NCBI GenBank assembly: GCA_015521945.1
Contig: WANG01000058.1
Location: 1 to 6,818 of the forward strand
DNA: 6,818 bases
Direction of reading: 5' to 3'
Source of the DNA: Candidatus Hydrothermarchaeota archaeon
GTDB lineage: Archaea > Hydrothermarchaeota > Hydrothermarchaeia > Hydrothermarchaeales > BMS3B
Below the pieces are notes generated by a model. That model was not told the DNA's origin. It saw only the letters and a program-made list of their open reading frames with translations, and did no database searches. Below, one piece after another: positions 1 to 5,849 of this stretch. Positions within the stretch are counted from its first letter, which is position 1; each line of letters opens with the position of its first letter. A program made the position numbers and the translations under genes.

Positions 1-82
1 CGCACTCCTGACACACCCTGGGCTCAGTGTCGCGAGCCAGGGCTGAACCGCACAGCAGACACCGGTTACCCTGCTGCGTCAT
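1..82 (-). CDS. Zinc-ribbon protein, N-terminal fragment
   Basis: The 5' end of a gene that continues beyond the left edge; 27 codons are visible from an ATG. The peptide starts MTQQGNR and carries a CLLCG motif (Cys8, Cys11) followed 12 residues later by CQEC (Cys24, Cys27). This is a typical zinc-ribbon knuckle pair, likely to bind one Zn ion. Such ribbons sit at the N-terminus of many archaeal proteins (nucleic-acid binders, some radical SAM enzymes), so the function of the full protein cannot be told. The G-rich stretch just before the ATG is only a weak ribosome-site match. The frame stays open upstream, with a GTG at 97-95 as an alternative start. If the island described here is real, this gene originally lay directly downstream of the tRNA-Ser gene. 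Confidence 0.55.
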   Translation of the reverse strand, partial: MTQQGNRCLLCGSALARDTEPRVCQEC

Positions 83-99
83 CTTCCCCCAGCCCACGG

Positions 100-127
100 C
101 ATAACATCCGCAAATCTGGCGGTTATG
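100..127. repeat. Inverted repeat upstream of zinc-ribbon gene
   Basis: CATAAC at 100-105 is complementary to GTTATG at 122-127. A 2x2 internal mismatch and two or three more possible pairs continue inward. It lies 18-45 bp before the ATG of the zinc-ribbon gene, between that start and the tRNA-end repeat. It could be an operator or an RNA hairpin, but six pairs is a modest match and may be chance. Confidence 0.25.
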
Positions 128-132
128 GGAAA

Positions 133-146
133 ACGTCGGGGCGGGG
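133..146 (-). repeat. Copy of the tRNA-Ser 3' end (candidate att site, distal)
   Basis: This 14-bp stretch (ACGTCGGGGCGGGG on the plus strand) is identical, in the same orientation, to 1763-1776. It matches exactly the 3' strand of the T stem, the 3' acceptor strand and the discriminator G of tRNA-Ser(GCU), plus one flanking base. No other tRNA part is here, so it is not a second tRNA gene. On the minus strand it is followed by TTTTCCC, a T-run of the kind expected after an archaeal tRNA. The present tRNA has no such run directly after it. This fits the arrangement left when an element integrates into a tRNA 3' end. Confidence 0.6.
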
Positions 147-179
147 GATGGATGGGATAACAGTAAAATCAGGGGGTGA

Positions 180-388
180 CTATCGCCCCACACTTTTCTT
201 TAACCTTTCAGCATCCCAGCAGGTCTCTTTATCTATCAGCCTTCTCAGCTCTTTTACACCGTCTCCCATCCTGATCGTTATCAGGCCTATTTTAATAAAC
301 TCTACAGGAATAACAACTTTAATCTAAAATTTCTTCCAACATTTTCAAAAATAGCTGCTATACGTTTTTTATTCCTTTCATATCTGTT
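180..388 (-). pseudogene. Decayed small gene, two frames
   Basis: Two overlapping open segments on the minus strand read like protein but lie in different frames. The upstream one (388-302, 28 codons) contains NKKRIAAIFENVGRNFRLK. The downstream one (323-180, 47 codons) contains VVIPVEFIKIGLITIR, then GDGVKELRRLIDKE, and ends SVGR before a TAG. Joining them near 316-326 would give one product of about 65 residues. The downstream segment has no normal start at its beginning (an ATT follows a TAG); its first ATG is at 269. I do not recognise the family. The segment could be a small gene with a sequencing error, a remnant, or chance open frames in AT-rich DNA. Confidence 0.35.
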
Positions 389-426
389 TTAACCGCTGCA
401 GGGAAGCACCAGCAGCCGGGCATAAG

Positions 427-678
427 CTAATACCCCTTCTCTCTGTGGAAGAACCTGAGGAGGTAAAGCCTATCCCCCTCCACCTTGTATATAAGTCTGT
501 AAGGCGGGATTCTCACCGACCGCTCTCCCTTTAAACTGTACCTCAGGGGCTTGCCCACACCAGGATCTGCGATTATCCTCTCTATCTGCTTAATAATCCT
601 ATCCTTTGTCCTCTTATCTCTGATCCTCTTAAAAGAAGTCTCAAATTTCTTAGTCCAGATGACCTCCCTTATCACCAC
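427..678 (-). CDS. RelE/ParE-family toxin of a type II toxin-antitoxin pair
   Basis: A basic protein of 83 residues, the usual size for the RelE/ParE superfamily; RelE-type members cut mRNA on the ribosome. Visible family features: an N-terminal strand ending W8-TKKFETSFKRI, two helices rich in Lys/Arg (12-37), the turn LKGERSVRIPPYRLIY (49-64) with Arg53, Arg56 and Arg61, and the C-terminal FFHREKGY (76-83), which matches the common HR...Y ending. The start is a GTG at 678-676 that overlaps the antitoxin stop by 7 bp. The next codon is also GTG and would give a 4-bp overlap, so the start is uncertain by one codon. Translation is probably coupled to the antitoxin. The RelE-like assignment is firmer than the exact activity. 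Confidence 0.85.
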   Translation of the reverse strand: MVIREVIWTKKFETSFKRIRDKRTKDRIIKQIERIIADPGVGKPLRYSLKGERSVRIPPYRLIYKVEGDRLYLLRFFHREKGY

Positions 679-956
679 TTCCTTATCTCCCTGAGGAAGT
701 CATTCACCCTGGCACGGCGATACTCGCCTCTTTCAATTTCATCCCAGGCCTCGCCTATCTCCTCAAGGGCTCTGAGGTCTTCCTCTTCTATGGGGCTTCT
801 GATAGGCTTCATTATTATCATCCCTCTGCTTACGTCCACCGCAAGGGGCGTGCCGGGCTCAAGCTTCAGAGCTTCCCTTATGCCCTTGGGTATCACAACC
901 TGGCCCTTACTGCTCAGCCTCGCAATCTCGGGAGTTCTAATTTTTCTCCTGACCAT
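672..956 (-). CDS. AbrB/MazE/SpoVT-type antitoxin
   Basis: A protein of 94 residues. An N-terminal swapped-hairpin AbrB DNA-binding domain (about residues 11-50) carries the signature ARLSSKGQVVIPKGIREALK. It is followed by an acidic helical tail (EEEDLRALEEIGEAWDEIE) of the sort that wraps the toxin, and ends LREIRKW. It should neutralise the RelE-like toxin and repress their joint operon. The start is uncertain: ATG at 956 suits the family, which has few residues before the AbrB domain. An in-frame ATG at 980 would add eight residues and could be read from a leaderless transcript. The frame stays open to an ATG at 1139, but those extra 54 residues look non-coding. Confidence 0.85.
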   Translation of the reverse strand: MVRRKIRTPEIARLSSKGQVVIPKGIREALKLEPGTPLAVDVSRGMIIMKPIRSPIEEEDLRALEEIGEAWDEIERGEYRRARVNDFLREIRKW

Positions 957-962
957 AGTTTT

Positions 963-1010
963 GTAAGCAATTCTTACCATTGAAAAAATTGTTGTGAACG
1001 TATTCTTAAA
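963..1010 (-). promoter_or_regulatory. Candidate promoter and operator of the toxin-antitoxin operon
   Basis: On the minus strand a TTTAAG-type TATA-like element lies at 1010-1005, about 25-30 bp before the ATG at 980, so transcription should begin near 980-985. Just downstream is the inverted repeat GTAAG-n5-CTTAC at 977-963, between the two possible antitoxin starts. An AbrB-type antitoxin could bind there to repress its own operon. No clear GGAGG ribosome site precedes either ATG. Confidence 0.35.
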
Positions 1011-1135
1011 GCACCGCCGTTTAAGGTTTTGGCGGCGACTGGAGGTGTATAGAATCCCGAGGCGAGAGTATGAGGGTGACCCTTCCGCGGGCGCTCGTCC
1101 AAGCGAGGGTATCAGGAAGAACGCAGGAAGGTGGC

Positions 1136-1490
1136 TCATAGACCATGGTTAGGCTGTGCTACGGAAGGCGACCAGAGCACCCTGGTTATGACCACCGTTG
1201 CCAGGGTCAGGAGTATCGCCACAAGCGACGAGAGGGTGACCCTCTGCAGGTCATCTATCCTTCTTCCCAGGAGGTCTATCTCCCGCCTGAGCGCCTCGTT
1301 GCTCTTCTCAATCTCACTCCTCAGCGCTTCCACCTCACCCCGCAGATCGCTCTTCGTTGCAACGTCGGCGATGAGCTTCTCCACCACAAGCAGCCGGGTC
1401 TGCAATTATCTCCGAGGCAATAAGCCTGCTCAGGTCCTTCCTGAGCCTGGCGTCCTTCCGCAGCGCTTCTATTAGATCAGAAGATATCAT
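1136..1490 (-). pseudogene. Frameshifted coiled-coil protein with a C-terminal membrane helix
   Basis: An ATG at 1490 opens a frame reading MISSDLIEALRKDARL, then KDLSRLIASEIIAD. At the CCC run at 1398-1396 the sensible reading moves by one base to RLLVVEKLIADVATKSDLRG and ends at the TGA at 1138-1136. Dropping one C restores 117 codons without interruption (the span is 355 bp, 3n+1). The restored protein has an N-terminal helical region, a heptad-rich charged coiled coil (about 48-84) and one hydrophobic segment VTLSSLVAILLTLATVVI (about 85-102). Without the shift the second frame has only a TTG right after a TAA. I do not know the family. It may be a true pseudogene, a homopolymer read error or, less likely, a programmed +1 shift. 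Confidence 0.6.
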
Positions 1491-1763
1491 TACCACGCAG
1501 AAAAGTAACGGCGGAAAGGCGCACTGAACAGGAAAAAGAAAAAATGGAAGCCCTGTTTACTCCCGTCCCCAGGCTATGTAGGAAATAAATCAGGCAGACC
1601 AGGTAACTGACTTTTGAAAAGTGGTTCTGAAGCGATAATGTCACAGCTGTAACCGCGCTCTACCTTAATCAGCGAACCGCACAGAAGAATATATCAACCC
1701 TGGCCACCATCTCATCAGCCCGCCTCGGGAACTCCCGAAGATTTTGTAGTGGGCAGGGGGATA
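1491..1763. other. Stretch without a convincing gene, inside the island
   Basis: No intact gene is seen between the coiled-coil gene and the tRNA end. On the minus strand a short frame ending at 1669 reads LREFPRRADEMVARVDIFF (about 1741-1670). It is protein-like but has no start outside the tRNA. A 5-bp hairpin (TCGGG at 1725-1729 with CCCGA at 1734-1738) lies about 25 nt past the tRNA 3' end. No clear promoter for the coiled-coil gene is visible. Confidence 0.4.
1533..1544 (-). terminator. T-rich tract, possible archaeal terminator
   Basis: On the minus strand this reads T6-C-T5. Oligo-T tracts stop archaeal RNA polymerase without needing a hairpin. It would end transcripts coming from the tRNA-Ser side, just before the coiled-coil gene. 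The position 220 bp beyond the tRNA makes the assignment weak. Confidence 0.3.
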
Positions 1764-1776
1764 CGTCGGGGCGGGG
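1763..1776 (-). repeat. tRNA-Ser 3' end copy (candidate att site, proximal)
   Basis: Identical and co-oriented with 133-146. It comprises the T-stem 3' strand (1776-1772), the acceptor 3' strand (1771-1765), the discriminator (1764) and one further base. Because this copy belongs to the intact tRNA, integration would have left the tRNA functional. Confidence 0.6.
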
Positions 1777-1846
1777 ATTTGAACCCCGGCGGGCAGAGCC
1801 CATCAGCTTAGCAGGCTGACGCCATACCAGGCTTGGCCACCCCGAC
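1764..1846 (-). tRNA. tRNA-Ser (anticodon GCU)
   Basis: An 83-nt cloverleaf folds cleanly. The acceptor GTCGGGG pairs with CCCCGAC. The D stem is GCC/GGC, with GG in the loop. The anticodon stem is TCAGC/GCTGA around loop CTGCTAA, anticodon GCT at 1812-1810, reading AGC and AGU. A 14-nt variable arm has a GGGC/GCCC stem, the long arm typical of serine. The T arm is CGGGG-TTCAAAT-CCCCG. The discriminator is G, usual for archaeal tRNA-Ser. CCA is not encoded. No intron is seen. Confidence 0.97.
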
Positions 1847-1868
1847 ACTACCAGCATAGAGCCGAAAG

Positions 1869-1880
1869 CATATCAATAAC
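1869..1880 (-). promoter_or_regulatory. Weak TATA-like box for tRNA-Ser
   Basis: The 38-bp gap between the lysA stop and the tRNA contains GTTATTGATATG on the minus strand, centred about 28 bp before the tRNA 5' end. This is the right distance for a box A. The match to a TTTATATA-type consensus is partial, so the tRNA might instead be read through from lysA. Confidence 0.35.
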
Positions 1881-1884
1881 AACA

Positions 1885-3195
1885 TTATTCAAACCAGGAA
1901 GGCAGGCGCTGCTTATCCAGCAGGTCCTCAAGGCTCTCAGCCTGGCGTATAACCTCCGCCCTGCCGGAGCTCACCATCACCTCGGCACACCGCGGGCGGG
2001 AGTTGTACTGGGACGACATGGCAAACCCGTAGGCACCCGCATCCAGCACCGCTATCACATCCCCCCTCCTGACCTCCGGCACGTGCCTGTCCCTGGCAAG
2101 CAGGTCCCCGCTCTCGCACAGGTTGCCTGCGAAGCTCACGACCTTCTCGGGAGGCGCTCCCGCCCTGTTCGCCACCACAACCTCGTGGTGCGCTCCGTAC
2201 ATCGCCGGCCTGAGAAGCAGGTTAAAGCCGGCATCGCAGCCCGCGAAGAACCTGAAGGGTGTCTGCTTGACGGTATGCACCCTCGTGAGGAGCACGCCGG
2301 CATCCCCGACGATGTACCTCCCGGGCTCAAATATCAGCCTCATCCTGCCCAGGTCATGCTCCTCAAGCTTCCTCTCAATCAGGGGCAGCATCTCCTCCGC
2401 GAGCTGCACTGGAGTTATGTACCTCTGCTCCGGGGTGTAGCGTATCCCTATACCACCCCCGAGGTCAGCGAACTCAAGCTCCAGCCCCAGCTCCCGCTTC
2501 AGCCTGCCTGCTATGTCAAACAGCCTCGCAGCCGCGGCAAGGAAGGGGGAGGTGCTGGTAATCTGCGAGCCTATGTGCATGTGTATCCCCGCAACCCTGA
2601 AGTGCTCGCACTCCAGGGCTCGCCTGTACCCCTCAACCACCAGGTTCTCGTGGAGCCCGAACTTGCTCTCCCTCAGCCCCGTCGCAAGGTGGGGATGGGT
2701 TTCGGGGGAAACCTCGGGGTTGACCCTGAAGCACACCCTCACCTCCTCTCCCCTCTCCCCGGCGATTCTGGCAAGCCGCTCCACCTCGTCCAAGGAGTCT
2801 AAGTTAACCGTCACCCCCGCCTCAACCGCAGCCTCAAGCTCCCTGTCAGTCTTGCAGTTGCCGGTGAATATTATCCTCTCACCCTCAAAGCCAGCCCTGA
2901 GCGCCAGAAAGAGCTCACCCTCGCTCACTATGTCCGCACCCGCCCCCTCCTCCCTCAGCACCCGCAGAACCGCGAGGGCGCTGTTCGCCTTGCATGCGTA
3001 GTACACATCCAGGGGGGAGTAGGAGGAGAACGCCCGCCTGAACTCACGGTACCGCTCCCTTATGCGCTGCTCATCGTAGACGTAGAGGGGCGTGCCGTAC
3101 CGCTCCGCAAGCTCCACAAGGTCAGCGCCCCCCATGGTAAGGTGCCCTTCCGAGTTTATGCCCATGTGCGGCCTGTACTCAAGCACATCCCTCAC
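1885..3195 (-). CDS. lysA: Diaminopimelate decarboxylase
   Basis: A PLP enzyme that decarboxylates meso-diaminopimelate to L-lysine, the last step of the DAP route, in the cytoplasm. The protein is 436 residues, the normal length for this family. The N-terminal alanine-racemase-like TIM barrel has the PLP lysine in YYACKANS (Lys69), HIGSQ at 207-211, the phosphate-binding GGG at 246-248 and EPGR at 290-293. The C-terminal beta domain has CESGD at 360-364, which supplies the residue reaching the partner active site, and GAYGFAMSSQYN at 387-398. All key residues are present. The start chosen is a GTG with a strong AAGGAGGG site 7 nt upstream. An in-frame ATG at 3240 would add 15 residues but has no comparable site. 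It is transcribed away from glpA, with tRNA-Ser 38 bp downstream. Confidence 0.95.
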   Translation of the reverse strand: MRDVLEYRPHMGINSEGHLTMGGADLVELAERYGTPLYVYDEQRIRERYREFRRAFSSYSPLDVYYACKANSALAVLRVLREEGAGADIVSEGELFLALRAGFEGERIIFTGNCKTDRELEAAVEAGVTVNLDSLDEVERLARIAGERGEEVRVCFRVNPEVSPETHPHLATGLRESKFGLHENLVVEGYRRALECEHFRVAGIHMHIGSQITSTSPFLAAAARLFDIAGRLKRELGLELEFADLGGGIGIRYTPEQRYITPVQLAEEMLPLIERKLEEHDLGRMRLIFEPGRYIVGDAGVLLTRVHTVKQTPFRFFAGCDAGFNLLLRPAMYGAHHEVVVANRAGAPPEKVVSFAGNLCESGDLLARDRHVPEVRRGDVIAVLDAGAYGFAMSSQYNSRPRCAEVMVSSGRAEVIRQAESLEDLLDKQRLPSWFE

Positions 3196-3202
3196 GCATC
3201 TG

Positions 3203-3210
3203 CCCTCCTT
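3203..3210 (-). promoter_or_regulatory. Ribosome binding site that decides the lysA start
   Basis: AAGGAGGG on the minus strand, 7 nt before the GTG at 3195. It favours this start over the ATG at 3240 and gives a protein of family length. With transcription starting near 3237, the leader would be about 40 nt. Confidence 0.6.
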
Positions 3211-3256
3211 GCTGCGTGCACCATCAGAAAGCCTAACCATGTAAAGGGCTCCCGGG

Positions 3257-3270
3257 TTAAATATATCTAT
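3257..3270. promoter_or_regulatory. Shared divergent TATA region for lysA and the glp operon
   Basis: TTAAATATAT (plus strand, 3257-3266) and the same bases read on the minus strand as ATATATTTAA both resemble archaeal TATA boxes. Plus-strand transcription would start near 3286, a leader of about 9 nt before glpA. Minus-strand transcription would start near 3237, before the lysA ribosome site. A small GCAT-G-ATGC palindrome at 3272-3280 sits between the box and the predicted glpA start and could be an operator. One TATA region for both directions implies that the two genes may compete for it. Confidence 0.5.
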
Positions 3271-3294
3271 CGCATGATGCAAAGAGTAGTATCA

Positions 3295-4821
3295 ATGGAA
3301 AGGCATGAGGTGTGCGTGGTAGGGGGAGGCATAACCGGCGCTGGCATCGCGAGGGACCTGGCGCTGCGTGGGGTTGATGTGGTTCTGCTTGAGAAGGGCG
3401 ACTTGGGGGTGGGGAGCACCGGCAGGAGCCACGGGCTTGTGCACAGCGGGGGCAGGTACGTGGTCACCGACCCCGAGAGCGCCGCCCAGTGCGCCTCCGA
3501 GAACCTGATTCTGAGGCGCATCGCCCCGAGCTTCCTCCAGGATACCGGGGGGCTCTTCGTTGGGTTCAGGGGGGACGACGAGGGGTACTACTCCGAGTTC
3601 GCCAGGGGGTGCAGGAGCACAGGGGTGGTGGCTGAGGAGCTCACCCCTGAGGAGGCTCTCAGGCTGGAGCCCGGGCTGAGTCAGGACGTTGAGGTGGCTT
3701 TCAGGGTTATGGACGCCGTTGCTGACCCCTTCCTCCTCACCGTGGCGAACGCCTACGCTGCAAGCCTTGAGGGGGCGGAGGTGCTCACCTACGCCGAGGT
3801 TGTTGGTATAAGGGACGGTGTGGTGAGGTACAGGAGGGACGGGGAGCATGAGGTGAAGGCAGAGGTCGTGGTGAACGCCTCTGGGGTGTGGGCAGCCAAG
3901 GTGGCGGAGCTTGCCGGGTATGCCATCCCCCTCAAAGCCTACCGGGGCACCATCCTGGTTTACGCCGGCAGAGCCTCGGAGCACGTGATAAACCGCCTGC
4001 GCATGCCGTCCCAGGGGGACATAATGCTCCCCCACAGGAACACCACCCTGGCTGGGACCACCTTCTCCCCCGAGAGCAGGCTTGAGAGGTACGGGATTGA
4101 GGTGGAGGAGGTGCGGATTCTCAGGCGTGAGGCTGAGCGGGTGCTGCACAGGCTCAGGAGCAGGAGGGTTCTGCGTGCCTACGCGGGCCTCAGGCCCATA
4201 GTGGGAGAGGGGAGAAAGAGGGGCTTCTCCCTTTTCCCTGAGGAGGGGTTCATAACGATTACCGGGGGCAAGTTCACCACCTACCGCCTTATGGCAGAGC
4301 ACGCCAGCGATGAGGTGTGCAGGCAGCTGGGCATAAGGGCGAGGTGCACCACCGCGAGCACCCCCATCCTGGAGGAGGAGCAGCGTGAGGGGCTGGAGGT
4401 GTACATTGAGCGCTACGGTGCCCTGGGTGCCGAGGCTGCCGGGTATGCGGACAGGCGCAGGCGCATCTGCCTGTGCGAGGATGTGAGCGAGGGCGAGGTG
4501 CTGTTTGCGGCTGAGAGGCTGTTCTGCAGGAACCTCAGGGACATCAGAAGGCGCACCAGGCTGGGAATGGGGTACTGCCAGGGCAGGCGGTGCACCTTTG
4601 AGGCTGCCTTGGTGCTCTACTCAGCTGGCATAATCAACCACGCCACGGTGCACACCCAGGTGCTCAACAGCCTGCGCGAGAGGTGGAAGGGGCTCCTCCC
4701 CCTCGCCCCCGAGGCTGAGGAGGTGCTCAGGGAGCTCAGGCTCATGGAGGCGACCTTCGGGTGCGCCGCATGCTATGACAGGATAAAGAAGCACGTGCAT
4801 GGGCTGGAGAGGTTCCTGTGA
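3295..4821 (+). CDS. glpA: Glycerol-3-phosphate dehydrogenase, subunit A (GlpA type)
   Basis: FAD enzyme that oxidises sn-glycerol-3-phosphate to dihydroxyacetone phosphate. It has 508 residues, somewhat shorter than the E. coli GlpA. The N-terminal Rossmann motif is VVGGGITGAGIARDLALRG (8-26). The FAD-binding GSTGRSHGLVHSGGRY follows at 40-55, and substrate/FAD motifs AGLRPIVGEG (297-306) and GGKFTTYR (324-331) are family signatures. A C-terminal [2Fe-2S] BFD-type domain has CLC (Cys392, Cys394) and CQGRRC (Cys428, Cys433), which distinguishes GlpA from the GlpD type. A further CAAC (Cys490, Cys493) lies near the C-terminus. The ATG at 3295 is chosen because the Rossmann strand follows at once and the TATA box is 30 bp upstream. 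Longer starts run into lysA. It shares a 4-bp overlap with glpB. Confidence 0.93.
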   Translation: MERHEVCVVGGGITGAGIARDLALRGVDVVLLEKGDLGVGSTGRSHGLVHSGGRYVVTDPESAAQCASENLILRRIAPSFLQDTGGLFVGFRGDDEGYYSEFARGCRSTGVVAEELTPEEALRLEPGLSQDVEVAFRVMDAVADPFLLTVANAYAASLEGAEVLTYAEVVGIRDGVVRYRRDGEHEVKAEVVVNASGVWAAKVAELAGYAIPLKAYRGTILVYAGRASEHVINRLRMPSQGDIMLPHRNTTLAGTTFSPESRLERYGIEVEEVRILRREAERVLHRLRSRRVLRAYAGLRPIVGEGRKRGFSLFPEEGFITITGGKFTTYRLMAEHASDEVCRQLGIRARCTTASTPILEEEQREGLEVYIERYGALGAEAAGYADRRRRICLCEDVSEGEVLFAAERLFCRNLRDIRRRTRLGMGYCQGRRCTFEAALVLYSAGIINHATVHTQVLNSLRERWKGLLPLAPEAEEVLRELRLMEATFGCAACYDRIKKHVHGLERFL

Positions 4822-5849
4822 GGCTCGTGGTGGCTGGCTCGGGAATTGCTGGAGCAATCGCCGCCCTGAGGGCGGTGGAGGAGGGCATGGAGGTCACCCT
4901 CGTGCACCACTCGCAGGGGGCAAGCCACCGCTCCTTGGGGGTGGTGGACGTGCTTGGGTACCTGCAGGAGGAGGTGAGCTGCCCCGCGGAGGGTGTGGAG
5001 TGGATATGCAGGCACAGGAAGGAGCACCCCTACGCCATCACGGGCGCTGAGGTGCTTGAGGAGGCGCTGGAGTTTTTCAGGAGGATGGCAAAGAGAGCCG
5101 GGATGCGCTTCATGGGCACCTTGGAGGAGAACATCCACGTTGCCACCCAGTTCGGCACCTTCAAGCCGACCTGCATGGCGCTGGAGCAGGTTTACACCGC
5201 CAGGATTGAGGTGTGGGACGGCATAACCGTGGGCATAGACGGGGAGCCCCAGCGGGACTACAACCCCGCCTTCATCGCCGAGTCCCTGGACTCCCTCCTG
5301 AGGGAGGCGCTTGGTGTTCACCCCGAGAGGGTGGTGCGGGGCGAGGGGGAGCTCACCCTGAAGCCCCTGTCCCAGGGGGGTGAGAGGGCGCTGCCCCTCC
5401 TGGGGGATGGCAGGGGTGTGGTGGAGGCGCTGCTCAGGGTTGCCTCCGAGGGTGGTGCAGAGGTTCGCAGGGACAAGATTGCCGGGGGGAGCTTCAGGGG
5501 AGGCAGGCTTGAGGAGCTGAGGGGTGCAGGGAGGAGTTACAAGGCGGATGCCTTCGTGCTCGCCACGGGTGACTGGATAGGGGGAGGAATGAGGGGGCTC
5601 GGCAACCTCCTCGGGCTGGACATGGCGGGAAGCATGCAGGTGCGCAGGATACCCCTGCCGGAGGAGGGGCACCCCTACGCCCTCTCGGGGGTGAGGGTTG
5701 ATGGCAGGCTGAGACCACTGCGCCACGGGGAGGCTGTGGAGAACCTGCGTGTTGCCGGCGCCCTGCTCTGCGGGTACGACTACTGCACCGAGAAGAGCGG
5801 GTGGGGCGTCGGGATAGCCACGGGATACCTTGCGGGAGGTATGGAATGA
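4818..5849 (+). CDS. glpB: Anaerobic glycerol-3-phosphate dehydrogenase, subunit B (GlpB type)
   Basis: Flavoprotein partner of GlpA in the anaerobic-type complex; electrons are thought to pass from GlpA through GlpB towards an iron-sulfur or membrane acceptor. It has 343 residues, clearly shorter than the E. coli protein (about 419). The N-terminal dinucleotide-binding motif is VVAGSGIAGAIAALRA (4-19). The C-terminal block has GVRVDGRLRPL (291-301), then LRVAGALLCGYDY (310-322) and GWGVGIATGYLAG (329-341), the pattern by which GlpB is recognised. Its GTG start lies in the GTGA overlap with the glpA stop, with GGAGAGG just upstream, so translation is coupled. No glpC follows. The subunit assignment is strong; the electron acceptor in this organism is unknown. 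Confidence 0.88.
   Translation: MRLVVAGSGIAGAIAALRAVEEGMEVTLVHHSQGASHRSLGVVDVLGYLQEEVSCPAEGVEWICRHRKEHPYAITGAEVLEEALEFFRRMAKRAGMRFMGTLEENIHVATQFGTFKPTCMALEQVYTARIEVWDGITVGIDGEPQRDYNPAFIAESLDSLLREALGVHPERVVRGEGELTLKPLSQGGERALPLLGDGRGVVEALLRVASEGGAEVRRDKIAGGSFRGGRLEELRGAGRSYKADAFVLATGDWIGGGMRGLGNLLGLDMAGSMQVRRIPLPEEGHPYALSGVRVDGRLRPLRHGEAVENLRVAGALLCGYDYCTEKSGWGVGIATGYLAGGME

Larger units (their letters stand above)
133..1776. mobile_element. Putative tRNA-Ser-integrated island or remnant (about 1.63 kb)
   Basis: Bounded by the 14-bp direct repeats at 133-146 and 1763-1776, the second being the 3' end of the tRNA-Ser gene. Contents are accessory in type: a toxin-antitoxin pair, a frameshifted coiled-coil/membrane protein and a decayed ORF. 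Its left part is AT-rich beside the GC-rich lysA and glp genes. No integrase, resolvase or replication gene is visible, so it would be a deletion remnant or an element mobilised in trans. The alternative is a chance or partial tRNA duplication. The claim rests on the exact match to a tRNA 3' end plus the accessory content. Confidence 0.5.

Noticed and set aside
957..1139. A longer antitoxin starting at the ATG at 1139, which overlaps the coiled-coil stop as ATGA.
   Set aside because: The added 54 residues have no AbrB-family counterpart and read like untranslated sequence. A TATA-like element lies inside them at 1010-1005, and the family normally begins just before the AbrB domain.
1045..1152. 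Plus-strand frame reading VYRIPRREYEGDPSAG and on to a TAG at 1150-1152, opposite the region before the antitoxin.
   Set aside because: Only about 35 codons from a GTG, opposite the coiled-coil 3' end and the TA promoter, and I recognise no family. It may be a fragment but cannot be supported.
411..1397. AGCAGCCGGG present at 411-420 and 1388-1397.
   Set aside because: A 10-mer in GC-rich DNA, one copy inside the coiled-coil reading frame, with no similarity beyond it.
1131..1475. Long plus-strand open frames opposite the coiled-coil gene.
   Set aside because: Serine/arginine-rich low-complexity translations of an antisense strand, whereas the minus-strand reading has regular heptads and a membrane helix.
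1725..1738. Hairpin TCGGG/CCCGA about 25 nt beyond the tRNA as a terminator or CRISPR-like repeat.
   Set aside because: Only five pairs, no T-run after it, and no second copy nearby.
1669..1857. A 62-codon minus-strand frame.
   Set aside because: Its first two thirds are the tRNA-Ser gene and flanks. Only the last 24 codons look protein-like and they lack a start.
2083..2802. Plus-strand open frame of 239 codons within lysA.
   Set aside because: Shadow of lysA: GC-rich third positions leave antisense frames open, and the sense protein has all its catalytic motifs.
3292..4302. Minus-strand open frame of 336 codons opposite glpA (and a similar 403-codon one at 4773-5984 opposite glpB).
   Set aside because: Proline/histidine/glycine-rich translations with no domain, fully antisense to well-conserved genes.
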